Below, one piece after another: positions 16,866 through 23,872 of a stretch of DNA of 64,000 bases; position 1 is the first letter of the stretch, and each line of letters starts with the position of its first letter. The position numbers were made by a program, and so were the translations under genes. Under the pieces are notes generated by a model. It was not told where the DNA came from. It saw only the letters and a list, made by a program, of their open reading frames with translations, and made no database searches. Source of the DNA: Devosia lucknowensis (GTDB lineage: Bacteria; Pseudomonadota; Alphaproteobacteria; Rhizobiales; Devosiaceae); contig NZ_FXWK01000001.1 of assembly GCF_900177655.1 (NCBI RefSeq), positions 434,001 to 498,000 on the forward strand, given 5' to 3'.

Positions 16866-16882
16866 TGCACAAATGGTGTGCA
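16866..16882. promoter_or_regulatory. NtrC-like enhancer site upstream of the nitrate promoter
   Basis: A perfect inverted repeat TGCACA-AATGG-TGTGCA lies about 110 bases upstream of the sigma-54 promoter, the distance expected of an NtrC enhancer. It resembles the NtrC consensus TGCACC-N5-GGTGCA, differing at the inner position of each arm. Binding by NtrC is inference. Confidence 0.65.
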
Positions 16883-16956
16883 TGCTATCTTTGCTGGCGA
16901 ACTAATGGGCGACAGCTTCTCTGGCTTGGTGGCCACCGGAAAGCGGATCGGAAAAG

Positions 16957-18162
16957 TCAGCTCCGCTGCGCTGCGATATAGGCGTCCAGATGGTCTGGAT
17001 CGAATACTGTGCCATCGAAAAAGCGGTTCGGTCCTGCGGTCAGCTCGCCGTTGGTCGCTGCGATGAGGTGCGGTGCGGGCTGGTCGCCGTCGCGTCGATA
17101 ATCATCCGAGGGGGTCGGCACGCCAAGCGGTGCCAGTGCCGCTCTGTAAAGATCCGGTCGGAATGTACCGGCGGCAAGCTTGGCATTGACGTCGCTGGTG
17201 GTGGCTTCGTTCCAGCGTACCATCTGGCTGTAATACCAGAGCGCATGACTTTTCCATGGGAAAGTGGCCACGCCGTCGTGCGGAATGAAATAGTCGGTGA
17301 CGTCGATGACGCGCGTTCCGGTGTCGATCCGGCCGGTCAATGCGCGCTCGACGATATCGATGGGCAGGTCGAGATAGGCGGGGGCGGCCATGATGCTCGC
17401 GGCGTGCAAGCGGTTTTCCCCGACTTGGCACCATTGGCCGGCTTTGTAGACTGCGCGGACGATGCGCTCCACGAGATCGGGGTTTCGTTCGGCCCAATCC
17501 GAGCGCATGCCGATGGCCTTGTCTGGACTCCATTGCCAGATCGACGCCTTGGTGGTCGCAATACGGGCGCCATGCCGCGATACGCCGACGCTGTTCCACG
17601 GTTCTCCCACGCAATATCCGTCGAGACTGCCGGCACCGAGGGCTTCGGGCAGAAGGGGAGGTGGCAACACGACGATTTCGATGTCGACGTCGGGTCTGAT
17701 GCCGCTGGCGGCCAGCCAGTATCGCAGCTCATAATTGTGCGAGGATGTCTGGTGCACGACGCCGAAGCGGAGTTTACGGGCGTTCGACTTGACGACCTTG
17801 GCCAATGCCTGCCCTGCCGGTCCGGCCTGAAGATCACCAGGCGCGCCGGCGTCGGCCATGGATTTCCACAGTGCGGCGCTGACTGTGATGGCGTTGTTGC
17901 CCAGTCCCGTCATGATCGGAACGATCATGGGCGTCGAAATGGGGGTGAGTCCCAGGCTGGCGGCGATCGGCATCGGCGCGAGGACCAGCGAGATATCGAA
18001 GTGGCCGAGCGCGGTACGGTCACGGATGTTGGCCCACGACGTCTCCCGGGTTAGGCCGAGCGTAAATCCTTCTTCCTCGGCGAAACCCATTTCGTGTGCA
18101 AGCACGAGCAGGGCACTGTCCAGCAGGGGCAGGAAGCCGGCGGTGACATGGGGAAGGGTCAT
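16957..18162 (-). CDS. nasS: Nitrate sensor of the NasS-NasT antitermination pair
   Basis: A 401-residue protein of the CmpA/NrtA family (TAGFLPLLDSALLVLAHEMGF, ETSWANIRDRTALGHFDISL, GSLDGYCVGEPWNSVGV) but with no signal peptide, so it stays in the cytoplasm. In characterised systems NasS holds NasT inactive until nitrate or nitrite binds. Its place directly downstream of an ANTAR gene and upstream of nrtA supports that role rather than transport. The start ATG at 18162 is 10 bases after the nasT stop. Confidence 0.88.
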   Translation of the reverse strand: MTLPHVTAGFLPLLDSALLVLAHEMGFAEEEGFTLGLTRETSWANIRDRTALGHFDISLVLAPMPIAASLGLTPISTPMIVPIMTGLGNNAITVSAALWKSMADAGAPGDLQAGPAGQALAKVVKSNARKLRFGVVHQTSSHNYELRYWLAASGIRPDVDIEIVVLPPPLLPEALGAGSLDGYCVGEPWNSVGVSRHGARIATTKASIWQWSPDKAIGMRSDWAERNPDLVERIVRAVYKAGQWCQVGENRLHAASIMAAPAYLDLPIDIVERALTGRIDTGTRVIDVTDYFIPHDGVATFPWKSHALWYYSQMVRWNEATTSDVNAKLAAGTFRPDLYRAALAPLGVPTPSDDYRRDGDQPAPHLIAATNGELTAGPNRFFDGTVFDPDHLDAYIAAQRS

Positions 18163-18172
18163 GGCTTTATCC

Positions 18173-18763
18173 CTAGGGGCCGAGCAGATTGGCGGCGGTG
18201 ACGAGGCTCTGCGCGATGTCCACCAGTCGGCGATTTTGGTTCATCGCCGTCTTGCGCAGCAGCGCATACGCTTCGGGCTCGGAAAGGCTCTTCGTCTTCA
18301 TCACGATGCCCTTGGCCTGGTCGATGATCTTGCGCTCCTCAAGCGCACTGCGTGCCTCCTCCAGTTCGCGCGTGAGACGCGAGAAGGCATTGAAGCGCGA
18401 AATCGCCATATCGAGGATGGGTTTGATGCGCTCCTTCTTGAGTCCGTCGACGACATAGGCCGAGACGCCGGCCTCGATGGCCTTTTCCGTTGTGCTCGTA
18501 TCCGATTGATCCACGAACATGGCGATCGGTCGTTGAATGGCGCGGCTCAAGGAGAAGAAGTGCTCCAGCGTGTCGCGCTTGGGATTTTCCAGATCGACGA
18601 AAACGACATCGGGTTCGGACTGCTGAATGGTGCGGCCAACCTCTTGCACGTCATGGATGACGGACACCCGCACATAGCCCGCCTCGCGCAGGCCTTCCTC
18701 GATGATCGAGGCGCGGATGCGGTTCTCATCGATGATCAGAATGGACAGGTCGGGGCTGGGCAT
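18173..18763 (-). CDS. nasT: ANTAR-domain RNA-binding antiterminator
   Basis: A 196-residue protein with an N-terminal receiver-like domain (ILIIDENRIRASII, Asp57 in VVFVDLENP) and a C-terminal ANTAR domain (KIIDQAKGIVMKTKSLSEPEAYALLRKTAMNQNRRLVDIA). ANTAR domains bind tandem hexaloop hairpins and prevent termination; such a target lies in the nrtA leader. The gene precedes nasS. The 82-base gap before its start contains an inverted repeat TGTGCT/AGCACA (18780-18798) and a TGCACC half-site; whether these control it is unknown. The ribosome site is weak. Confidence 0.92.
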   Translation of the reverse strand: MPSPDLSILIIDENRIRASIIEEGLREAGYVRVSVIHDVQEVGRTIQQSEPDVVFVDLENPKRDTLEHFFSLSRAIQRPIAMFVDQSDTSTTEKAIEAGVSAYVVDGLKKERIKPILDMAISRFNAFSRLTRELEEARSALEERKIIDQAKGIVMKTKSLSEPEAYALLRKTAMNQNRRLVDIAQSLVTAANLLGP

Positions 18764-18844
18764 CGTCGGCAGATAAGCCTGTGCTTACAAAAAGCACAAG
18801 TGCCGAAGGTGCACACTAAGTATGCAAAAGCGACCTGGCCGATT

Positions 18845-19705
18845 CTATTTGGCCTCGTTGCGCCAACTGTACTGCGGCGAGTACCCCAGCATGCGCTTTG
18901 CCTTGTCGATGGCTAGAAGGGTCCCATTGGTCGAAATGTTGCCGCGCTGCTCGACGCCGGGAAAGACCTCCGCTAGCAGCGAGATATTGGACCGCGACAT
19001 GACCGAGTCGGCATTGGCGATGATGAAAGCTTCAAAGCCCTTGAAGTCCGCCTGGATGGCACGACGAACTGCCTGTGCGCCATCGCGCGCGTCGATGTAG
19101 GCCCAGAGGTTCCATTTGCGCTTGCGTGGATCGCCGTCGAAACCCGGGAATGCCTTGTAGTCCTCAGGATACATGACATTGGAAAAACGAAGGCCGACCA
19201 TGCGCAACTCGGGATCCCAGCGGCAGAATTGCGCAGCCATGGTCTCGTCGAGCAGTTTACCGAGGGAGTAGGCACTTTCAGGTCGCGGAAAGTACTCTTC
19301 ATCCACGGGCGCGTAGGGCGGGGGATTGTCAAACGGCAGACCCAGCACCGTTTCGCTCGACGCGAACACCACGTTCTTGATGCCGGCAAGCCGACAGGCT
19401 TCAAAGACATTGTAACTTGATGACACGTTGTTCGAGAGCGTGCGCGCATTGGGAGCAAGGCCCGGCGCTGGAATGGCCGCCAGGTGCACCACGGCATCAA
19501 AGGGGCCGCCGCGTTCATCGACGCCACCCATGATGGCACTGGCCACTTCGCCGAAATTGCTGAGGTCAGCCCGGACGCTCGGGCAGATCGGATCCGCCAG
19601 GGCCTGCTGATCGATATTGAGAACGTCATAGCCGTGCTCGACGAGATCGCGCAGCACGGCGCGCCCCAGCTTGCCGCTGCCGCCTGTGACCAGAACCTTG
19701 CTCAT
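18845..19705 (-). CDS. NAD-dependent epimerase/dehydratase (extended SDR)
   Basis: A 286-residue short-chain dehydrogenase/reductase of the extended type. The nucleotide motif is VLVTGGSGKLGRAV at residues 4-17. The active site includes VVFASSETV (Ser) and a YSLGK motif (Tyr-X3-Lys). These are the features of sugar-nucleotide or uronate epimerases and dehydrogenases. The substrate cannot be told from sequence. GAGG lies 6 bases before the ATG. It stands alone: its neighbours are nasT on the same strand and a divergent SH3 gene. Confidence 0.75.
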   Translation of the reverse strand: MSKVLVTGGSGKLGRAVLRDLVEHGYDVLNIDQQALADPICPSVRADLSNFGEVASAIMGGVDERGGPFDAVVHLAAIPAPGLAPNARTLSNNVSSSYNVFEACRLAGIKNVVFASSETVLGLPFDNPPPYAPVDEEYFPRPESAYSLGKLLDETMAAQFCRWDPELRMVGLRFSNVMYPEDYKAFPGFDGDPRKRKWNLWAYIDARDGAQAVRRAIQADFKGFEAFIIANADSVMSRSNISLLAEVFPGVEQRGNISTNGTLLAIDKAKRMLGYSPQYSWRNEAK

Positions 19706-19760
19706 GCGGAACCTCCTCTTCCCCCCACAACCCTAGCCGCGAACGGCAGGGCTGCCAACG

Positions 19761-19774
19761 CATCTGCGCAGATG
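19761..19774. promoter_or_regulatory. Perfect 14-base palindrome upstream of the SH3 gene
   Basis: CATCTGCGCAGATG is fully palindromic and lies in the divergent gap between the epimerase and SH3-domain genes, 9 bases before a longer inverted repeat. A dimeric regulator site is plausible; the regulator is unknown. Confidence 0.4.
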
Positions 19775-19783
19775 AACGCAATC

Positions 19784-19809
19784 TGAACCCACCTATCAGG
19801 GTGGGTTCA
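19784..19809. promoter_or_regulatory. Ten-base perfect inverted repeat upstream of the SH3 gene
   Basis: TGAACCCACC, a six-base spacer TATCAG, then GGTGGGTTCA. It could be an operator or an RNA hairpin; there is no T run, so it is not a typical terminator. It ends 54 bases before the ATG of the SH3 gene. Confidence 0.45.
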
Positions 19810-19863
19810 AATCGCTGGCATTAGGAGTAATGCAACGCTCGAACTCGTCCAGAGGACAAAGAA

Positions 19864-20193
19864 ATGAACAAGGCTCAGGAAAAGGTACTCATCGCCACCC
19901 TCTGCGGTCTGGTCGTGACCGCGGCAGCAGGCTTTGCCGTTCAGCCAGCAGTGGCCGCCGGGTATCATGTTGATACGCTGGCACAGGTGTCCGGCGTCGC
20001 ACAGTGGGATCGCCTGAACGTCCGCAAGTGGCCAGCCAGCTATTCGCAGAAAGTCGGATCCTTCGCGCCGGGTGTTCATGTCTGGGTCGAGCGCTGCATC
20101 GAGGTTCAGAACAGCGCTGATTGGTGCCTCGTTGATCGGAACAACACCAAGGGTTGGGTCAATTCGCGCTACCTGACCGCCGTTTCCGAGTGA
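19864..20193 (+). CDS. Small secreted SH3-domain protein
   Basis: A 109-residue protein with a signal peptide (hydrophobic core LIATLCGLVVTAAAGFAV, likely cleavage after AVAA) and one bacterial SH3 domain (WDRLNVRKWPASYSQKVGSFAPG up to DRNNTKGWVNSRYLTAV). Two cysteines in CIEVQNSADWC may form a disulfide. Such domains usually bind the cell wall or peptides in the periplasm. No further function can be assigned. It is divergent from the epimerase, with two palindromes in the shared upstream region. Confidence 0.75.
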   Translation: MNKAQEKVLIATLCGLVVTAAAGFAVQPAVAAGYHVDTLAQVSGVAQWDRLNVRKWPASYSQKVGSFAPGVHVWVERCIEVQNSADWCLVDRNNTKGWVNSRYLTAVSE

Positions 20194-20309
20194 TTTGCGA
20201 GCGGCCCCGCCGTTCGCCAGACTTTAGTACTGCGTGCCTCCTTCCCATGCATGTTGACTTTCCCGGCCCTTTTGCTGTTCGTGGCAGCAAAACGGGCCGG
20301 AGTTTTTCC

Positions 20310-21311
20310 ATGGACGCGAATCCCATTCTTGCCGAAGCCGTACGCGGCAATTGGGTCGAAAACCGCCATCGCGGCGCCTTCATCATCGTCGACGCAACCG
20401 GGCGGGTGATCGCCTCGGCTGGCGACGTCGAGCGCCCGGTGTTCCCACGATCCGCCATCAAGTCCATGCAGGCTTTGGCGATTTTTGACCGCCACGCTGC
20501 TGATCGCTTCCATCATACCGCCGAGGAACTGGCGCTCGCCTGTGCGTCACATCATGGCGAAGATGAGCATGTGGACAATGTCTCGCATTTTCTCGACCGC
20601 ATGGGCCTCTCCGTTTCCGATCTCGAATGCGGCGCCCATATGCCCACCAACGGCAAGGCTCGTGAGGCCTTGAGAGCTCGTGGCGCAGAGCCCAGCGCGC
20701 TTCACAATAATTGCTCGGGCAAGCATTCCGGAATGTTGAGCGTCGCGCTGGCCATGGGTGTGCCGACATCAGGTTATGTGACCCGCGAGCACGACGTTCA
20801 AAAGGCGGTACGCGCGGCAGTGGAGTATGTCATCGGCGAGGATCTGACCGAGGACAGGTGCGGCACCGATGGCTGTTCGATACCCACTTGGGCGGCTCCC
20901 TTGCGCGCCTGGGCTCATGGCTTCGCGCGCATGTCGACGGGTGAGGGTCTGGATGCGGGCCACGCAGCGGGTGCCACGAAGTTATTCGATGCAGCGACCA
21001 GCCACCCACATCTCGTTGCAGGGACTGGCCATCTCGACACGCTGGTCATGGAAGCATTTGGCGGGCGCTTGATGCAGAAGGGCGGTGCCGAAGGCGTGCA
21101 GTGCGGCGCCATCCGCGACAAGGGTTGGGGTTACGCGCTCAAGTGCGATGATGGCAACATGGCCGCAAGCCAGGCCATGGTGGCGCAACTGCTGCTGACA
21201 TATGCCGAACCAAACGCCGCACAGGCCGACGTTCTCGCGCAGTTCACGCGCCAGCCTGCGCGCAATGTCCGCGGAACCGTCGTTGGCGAATTGCGGGCTG
21301 TCGCGTTCTAG
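20310..21311 (+). CDS. ansA: L-asparaginase of the Rhizobium etli AnsA/ReAV type
   Basis: A 333-residue cytoplasmic enzyme that hydrolyses L-asparagine to aspartate and ammonia. With the start at ATG 20310, the catalytic residues fall at the same numbers as in R. etli asparaginase: Ser48-X-X-Lys51 in RSAIKSMQ, Cys135 and Lys138 in NNCSGKHSG, and Cys189 in GTDGCSIP, the last three being the zinc ligands described for that class. This class is unrelated to the E. coli-type asparaginases. A GGAG lies 7 bases before the start. The reading frame extends upstream to 20154 but that part overlaps the SH3 gene and is not coding. Confidence 0.92.
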   Translation: MDANPILAEAVRGNWVENRHRGAFIIVDATGRVIASAGDVERPVFPRSAIKSMQALAIFDRHAADRFHHTAEELALACASHHGEDEHVDNVSHFLDRMGLSVSDLECGAHMPTNGKAREALRARGAEPSALHNNCSGKHSGMLSVALAMGVPTSGYVTREHDVQKAVRAAVEYVIGEDLTEDRCGTDGCSIPTWAAPLRAWAHGFARMSTGEGLDAGHAAGATKLFDAATSHPHLVAGTGHLDTLVMEAFGGRLMQKGGAEGVQCGAIRDKGWGYALKCDDGNMAASQAMVAQLLLTYAEPNAAQADVLAQFTRQPARNVRGTVVGELRAVAF

Positions 21312-21997
21312 AGCGCGAAGATCCGGCCGCTGCCGCAATTGCGAATGCGGTCGACTCTCTGTCCGTCCCAGTGAAAATCGAAGTGATCGGCTTGAACAGG
21401 GGCGGGCATGAGATCGGGCCAGAATATGCCGACGCATTCTCCCGCCGGACAGCGCACGCTGCGATAGAGGATGCCGTTGCTGCCCGCACGGCGAAGGTCA
21501 CGGCCCAGGGCCTGCGAAGCGGTATAGTCACTCGGGTCGTGTATATGGTCGAGCCCGCGCGCGTCATGCAGGTCCAGGTCTATGCTGTTAACGAGCATGC
21601 GGAACTGCGAGGTCCAGCCGGGATCTTCGGCGCTTGCGCGCATCGTGCGTCCGTGGTGATGCGCCACTTCGCGGATGGCGACTTCCTCAGCATTGCCGGC
21701 ACTGTAGACCCCGTAACTGCCATCGGTGAAGCGGCCGGGGCGGTCACGACTGACATGAACAAACGGGGCCATGAGATAGCTGGCCCCGGGACCATTCACC
21801 CTGCGCTCGGGCGGGACGAGGTCCAGATGGCCCAAATGGTCCCAGATGCGGGGGTTGGTCTTGGACTCAGCCGAGGCAAGAGCGTCCCAGTCGCGCGGGT
21901 CTGCGATGTCTTCAAACAGATCGATGGGCGGGTGGATCGAGCGGATCAGACGGAACGCTCTGGGCCACGCGACACGAGTGACGTGTGGCTCGATCAC
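21308..21997 (-). CDS. RES-domain toxin (NAD+-degrading), toxin-antitoxin system
   Basis: A 229-residue protein with RES-domain features: FRLIRSIHPP near the N-terminus, YGVYSAGNAEEVAIREVAHHH and SNGILYRSVRCPAGECVGIFWP, which supply the conserved Arg, Glu and Ser positions of RES toxins. Family members degrade intracellular NAD+ and arrest growth. The start overlaps the antitoxin stop by four bases (ATGA), so the genes are co-translated, antitoxin first. Its 3' end overlaps the convergent asparaginase stop. Confidence 0.88.
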   Translation of the reverse strand: MIEPHVTRVAWPRAFRLIRSIHPPIDLFEDIADPRDWDALASAESKTNPRIWDHLGHLDLVPPERRVNGPGASYLMAPFVHVSRDRPGRFTDGSYGVYSAGNAEEVAIREVAHHHGRTMRASAEDPGWTSQFRMLVNSIDLDLHDARGLDHIHDPSDYTASQALGRDLRRAGSNGILYRSVRCPAGECVGIFWPDLMPAPVQADHFDFHWDGQRVDRIRNCGSGRIFAL

Positions 21998-22404
21998 CAG
22001 CCGCTGCGCTCTGCATCGAGGTAATGACGTACACGCGCGAGGGAAAAGATACTTCCCTGTCCCATGATCGCAACCGGGGTTTGCTGGCCGAAATCTGCAT
22101 TGGGCTTTTTGATCCAGGCATAGCCGCGCTCCGGATCGCTAAAGAGATAACGCAGACCCTTGTGAATTCCCATGAGCAGCGACAATCGCGAAGCGAGATC
22201 CCGATCGATCCGGCCGACTTCGCCGGTCTTCCACCGTGCAAAAGTCCGCGGGGCGATTCCGCCGAGTATGTCCCGCGCCTCGGCATCGCTCAGTTGCCAA
22301 TGCTCAAAGAGGCGGACGACGGCGCGAGCCATTGCCGAAATCTCGGCGTCGGTCAGTTCAGCACTTTCCGGAATGGCTTCGGTACGCGGCAATTCGTGCA
22401 GCAT
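21994..22404 (-). CDS. Xre/MbcA/ParS-family antitoxin partner of the RES toxin
   Basis: A 136-residue protein with an N-terminal Xre-like DNA-binding part (LFEHWQLSDAEARDILGGIAPRTFARWKTG) and the DUF2384 toxin-binding C-terminus (LASRLSLLMGIHKGLRYLF and GYAWIKKPN). I chose ATG 22404 because AAAGGAG precedes it by a proper spacing, rather than the TTG six codons earlier. It should neutralise the RES protein and repress the operon through the palindrome that overlaps its translation signal. Confidence 0.88.
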   Translation of the reverse strand: MLHELPRTEAIPESAELTDAEISAMARAVVRLFEHWQLSDAEARDILGGIAPRTFARWKTGEVGRIDRDLASRLSLLMGIHKGLRYLFSDPERGYAWIKKPNADFGQQTPVAIMGQGSIFSLARVRHYLDAERSGW

Positions 22405-22414
22405 CGAACTCTCC

Positions 22415-22445
22415 TTTGGCAATAAATAGGAGAATTTATGCCAAA
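22415..22445. promoter_or_regulatory. Operator palindrome of the RES/Xre operon
   Basis: TTTGGCAATAAAT faces ATTTATGCCAAA with five to six bases between, an almost perfect inverted repeat differing by one inserted base. It lies just upstream of the antitoxin start and covers its ribosome site, as expected of an autoregulatory antitoxin operator. It is clearly more AT-rich than its surroundings. Confidence 0.7.
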
Positions 22446-22454
22446 TGGCAAGAT

Positions 22455-23732
22455 TTATCGGACGCTCACGTTAGGATAGTCGGCAGCCGACGCCAGCAGG
22501 TCCGGCGCGACCACATCGGACCACGCCATTCCAGCGATCGCGTGTTCGCTTGCGTCGACGCGGTTCCCCGAAATAGAGACGTTCCCTGCGCCTTCTGCGA
22601 CGCTCACGCCAATGCCGATGCGGCTGGCCGTCACCACGTTGTTGGCAATGACCACGTTCCGCAGATAGGGCCCCCAACCGGCTCCGATTGCGATGCCCGG
22701 GACGTTCTCCACCATATTGCCGGTAATGGCTGCGTCGGCCTCGGCGAATATTCCGAACGGCGTGGTGTCGGGATTGACCTCCGAGCGCACAGCGATGTTG
22801 CGAACGATATTGCCGTTACAGACGGCCACCTCGCCACCGGAGTCCATGTTGGTGATGGAGATGCCGCCCGCGGCACCGTCGACGATGTTGTTCGCGATAA
22901 CGGACCCAGAAAACCCAAATTCGGAGAAGATCGCCACCTCACCCGAGTTGAGACACTGATTTCCGGACACCTGTGTATTGCGGGTCGTGTTCAGCCGCAC
23001 CGCGGTGAAAGCGCAGTCCGCGATATGGTTGTCGGCAACAATGACCTGATCGGCCAGGTAAACGTTTATCCCATTGCCATTCTGGCCGTTGCCGCCGTCG
23101 CGCCAATCAATGTTGGAGATGCGGTTGTTGACCACGATCGAACCATCGGGGCCCGCTTCGCTGCGCCAGACGCGAATTCCGGCATTGCCGCATCGCGTGA
23201 TGCGATTGCCCGAAAGCAGTAGCCCGAGATTGTCGACGGCGTGGATCGCGGCATCGCCATGACTGGCGAAATCGCAGTCGCGGACAACAGCGTCGGATTC
23301 GTAGATGTTGAGTGCCGTATCTGGGCTATCGCGGAACAGACACCGCTCGATCACCACGCCCTGGCTCGACTGTAGTCTGAGAAGTGCGTCCGCACCGCTA
23401 TCGCCGGCAAAGCCGATGTCGCGCAACACCACGCTGGCCTGGCCCGAAATGGCGCCGACTGGCGCTCCCATGCCAACGAGCCAGGTCGCGCCGGGTACGC
23501 CCTCAACCACCAGATTGCGCGGAAACTGGATGCCCGAAACCCGGAACCGCCCCGCCGGCAGACGCAGGTATCCGGTGCCCGAGGCCGCGTGAAGCGCTGC
23601 CTGGAATGCTGAGGACTGATCCGCTTCGCTGTCCGCAACAAGGGAATCGGTCTGGGCAAGGGCAGGGCCGGCCAGACCAAGCCCGACAAGACCGGCGAGA
23701 ACCTGGCGACGATTGTTCACGAGAAGCTCCAT
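22455..23732 (-). CDS. TAT-exported right-handed parallel beta-helix protein
   Basis: A 425-residue protein matching the TIGR03808-type family of twin-arginine-exported repeat proteins. The N-terminus NNRRQVLAGLVGLGLAGPALAQ is a twin-arginine signal. The rest is a chain of beta-helix rungs with repeated N-x-I/V and G-N-x-V/I steps (LLLSGNRITRCGNAGIRVW, QVIVADNHIADCAFTAVRL, VSISGNRVDASEHAI). Related folds bind or cleave polysaccharides, but no catalytic residues can be identified. The start is the ATG at 23732; no good ribosome site is seen. It is divergent from the HerA-like gene. Confidence 0.78.
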   Translation of the reverse strand: MELLVNNRRQVLAGLVGLGLAGPALAQTDSLVADSEADQSSAFQAALHAASGTGYLRLPAGRFRVSGIQFPRNLVVEGVPGATWLVGMGAPVGAISGQASVVLRDIGFAGDSGADALLRLQSSQGVVIERCLFRDSPDTALNIYESDAVVRDCDFASHGDAAIHAVDNLGLLLSGNRITRCGNAGIRVWRSEAGPDGSIVVNNRISNIDWRDGGNGQNGNGINVYLADQVIVADNHIADCAFTAVRLNTTRNTQVSGNQCLNSGEVAIFSEFGFSGSVIANNIVDGAAGGISITNMDSGGEVAVCNGNIVRNIAVRSEVNPDTTPFGIFAEADAAITGNMVENVPGIAIGAGWGPYLRNVVIANNVVTASRIGIGVSVAEGAGNVSISGNRVDASEHAIAGMAWSDVVAPDLLASAADYPNVSVR

Positions 23733-23872
23733 GACCCGAATTTGCCAAGGAATTCCTGACCATGCGAGGCAATCCGGCCGAAGTGGTGAATCAAGACACA
23801 TGCCACATCGCTTGTTCGCGGCCACGGGTGACGGCTATAACAACACGGGAATTGACCAAGAGGCGGTGTGGC

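Larger units (their letters stand above)
16582..16956 (-). promoter_or_regulatory. Regulatory gap and leader upstream of nrtA
   Basis: This 375-base stretch between the nasS stop and the nrtA start holds no gene. Read toward nrtA it contains, in order, an NtrC-like inverted repeat, a sigma-54 promoter, two hairpins with ANTAR-type hexaloops and an intrinsic terminator ending about 25 bases before the nrtA ATG. Each element is listed separately. Transcription should start near 16730, giving a leader of about 150 bases. Confidence 0.85.

Noticed and set aside
18780..18798. TGTGCT/AGCACA hairpin before nasT as a terminator of the epimerase gene
   Set aside because: No T run follows on the minus strand and the stem is only six bases; it may be part of nasT control, but I could not support either role.
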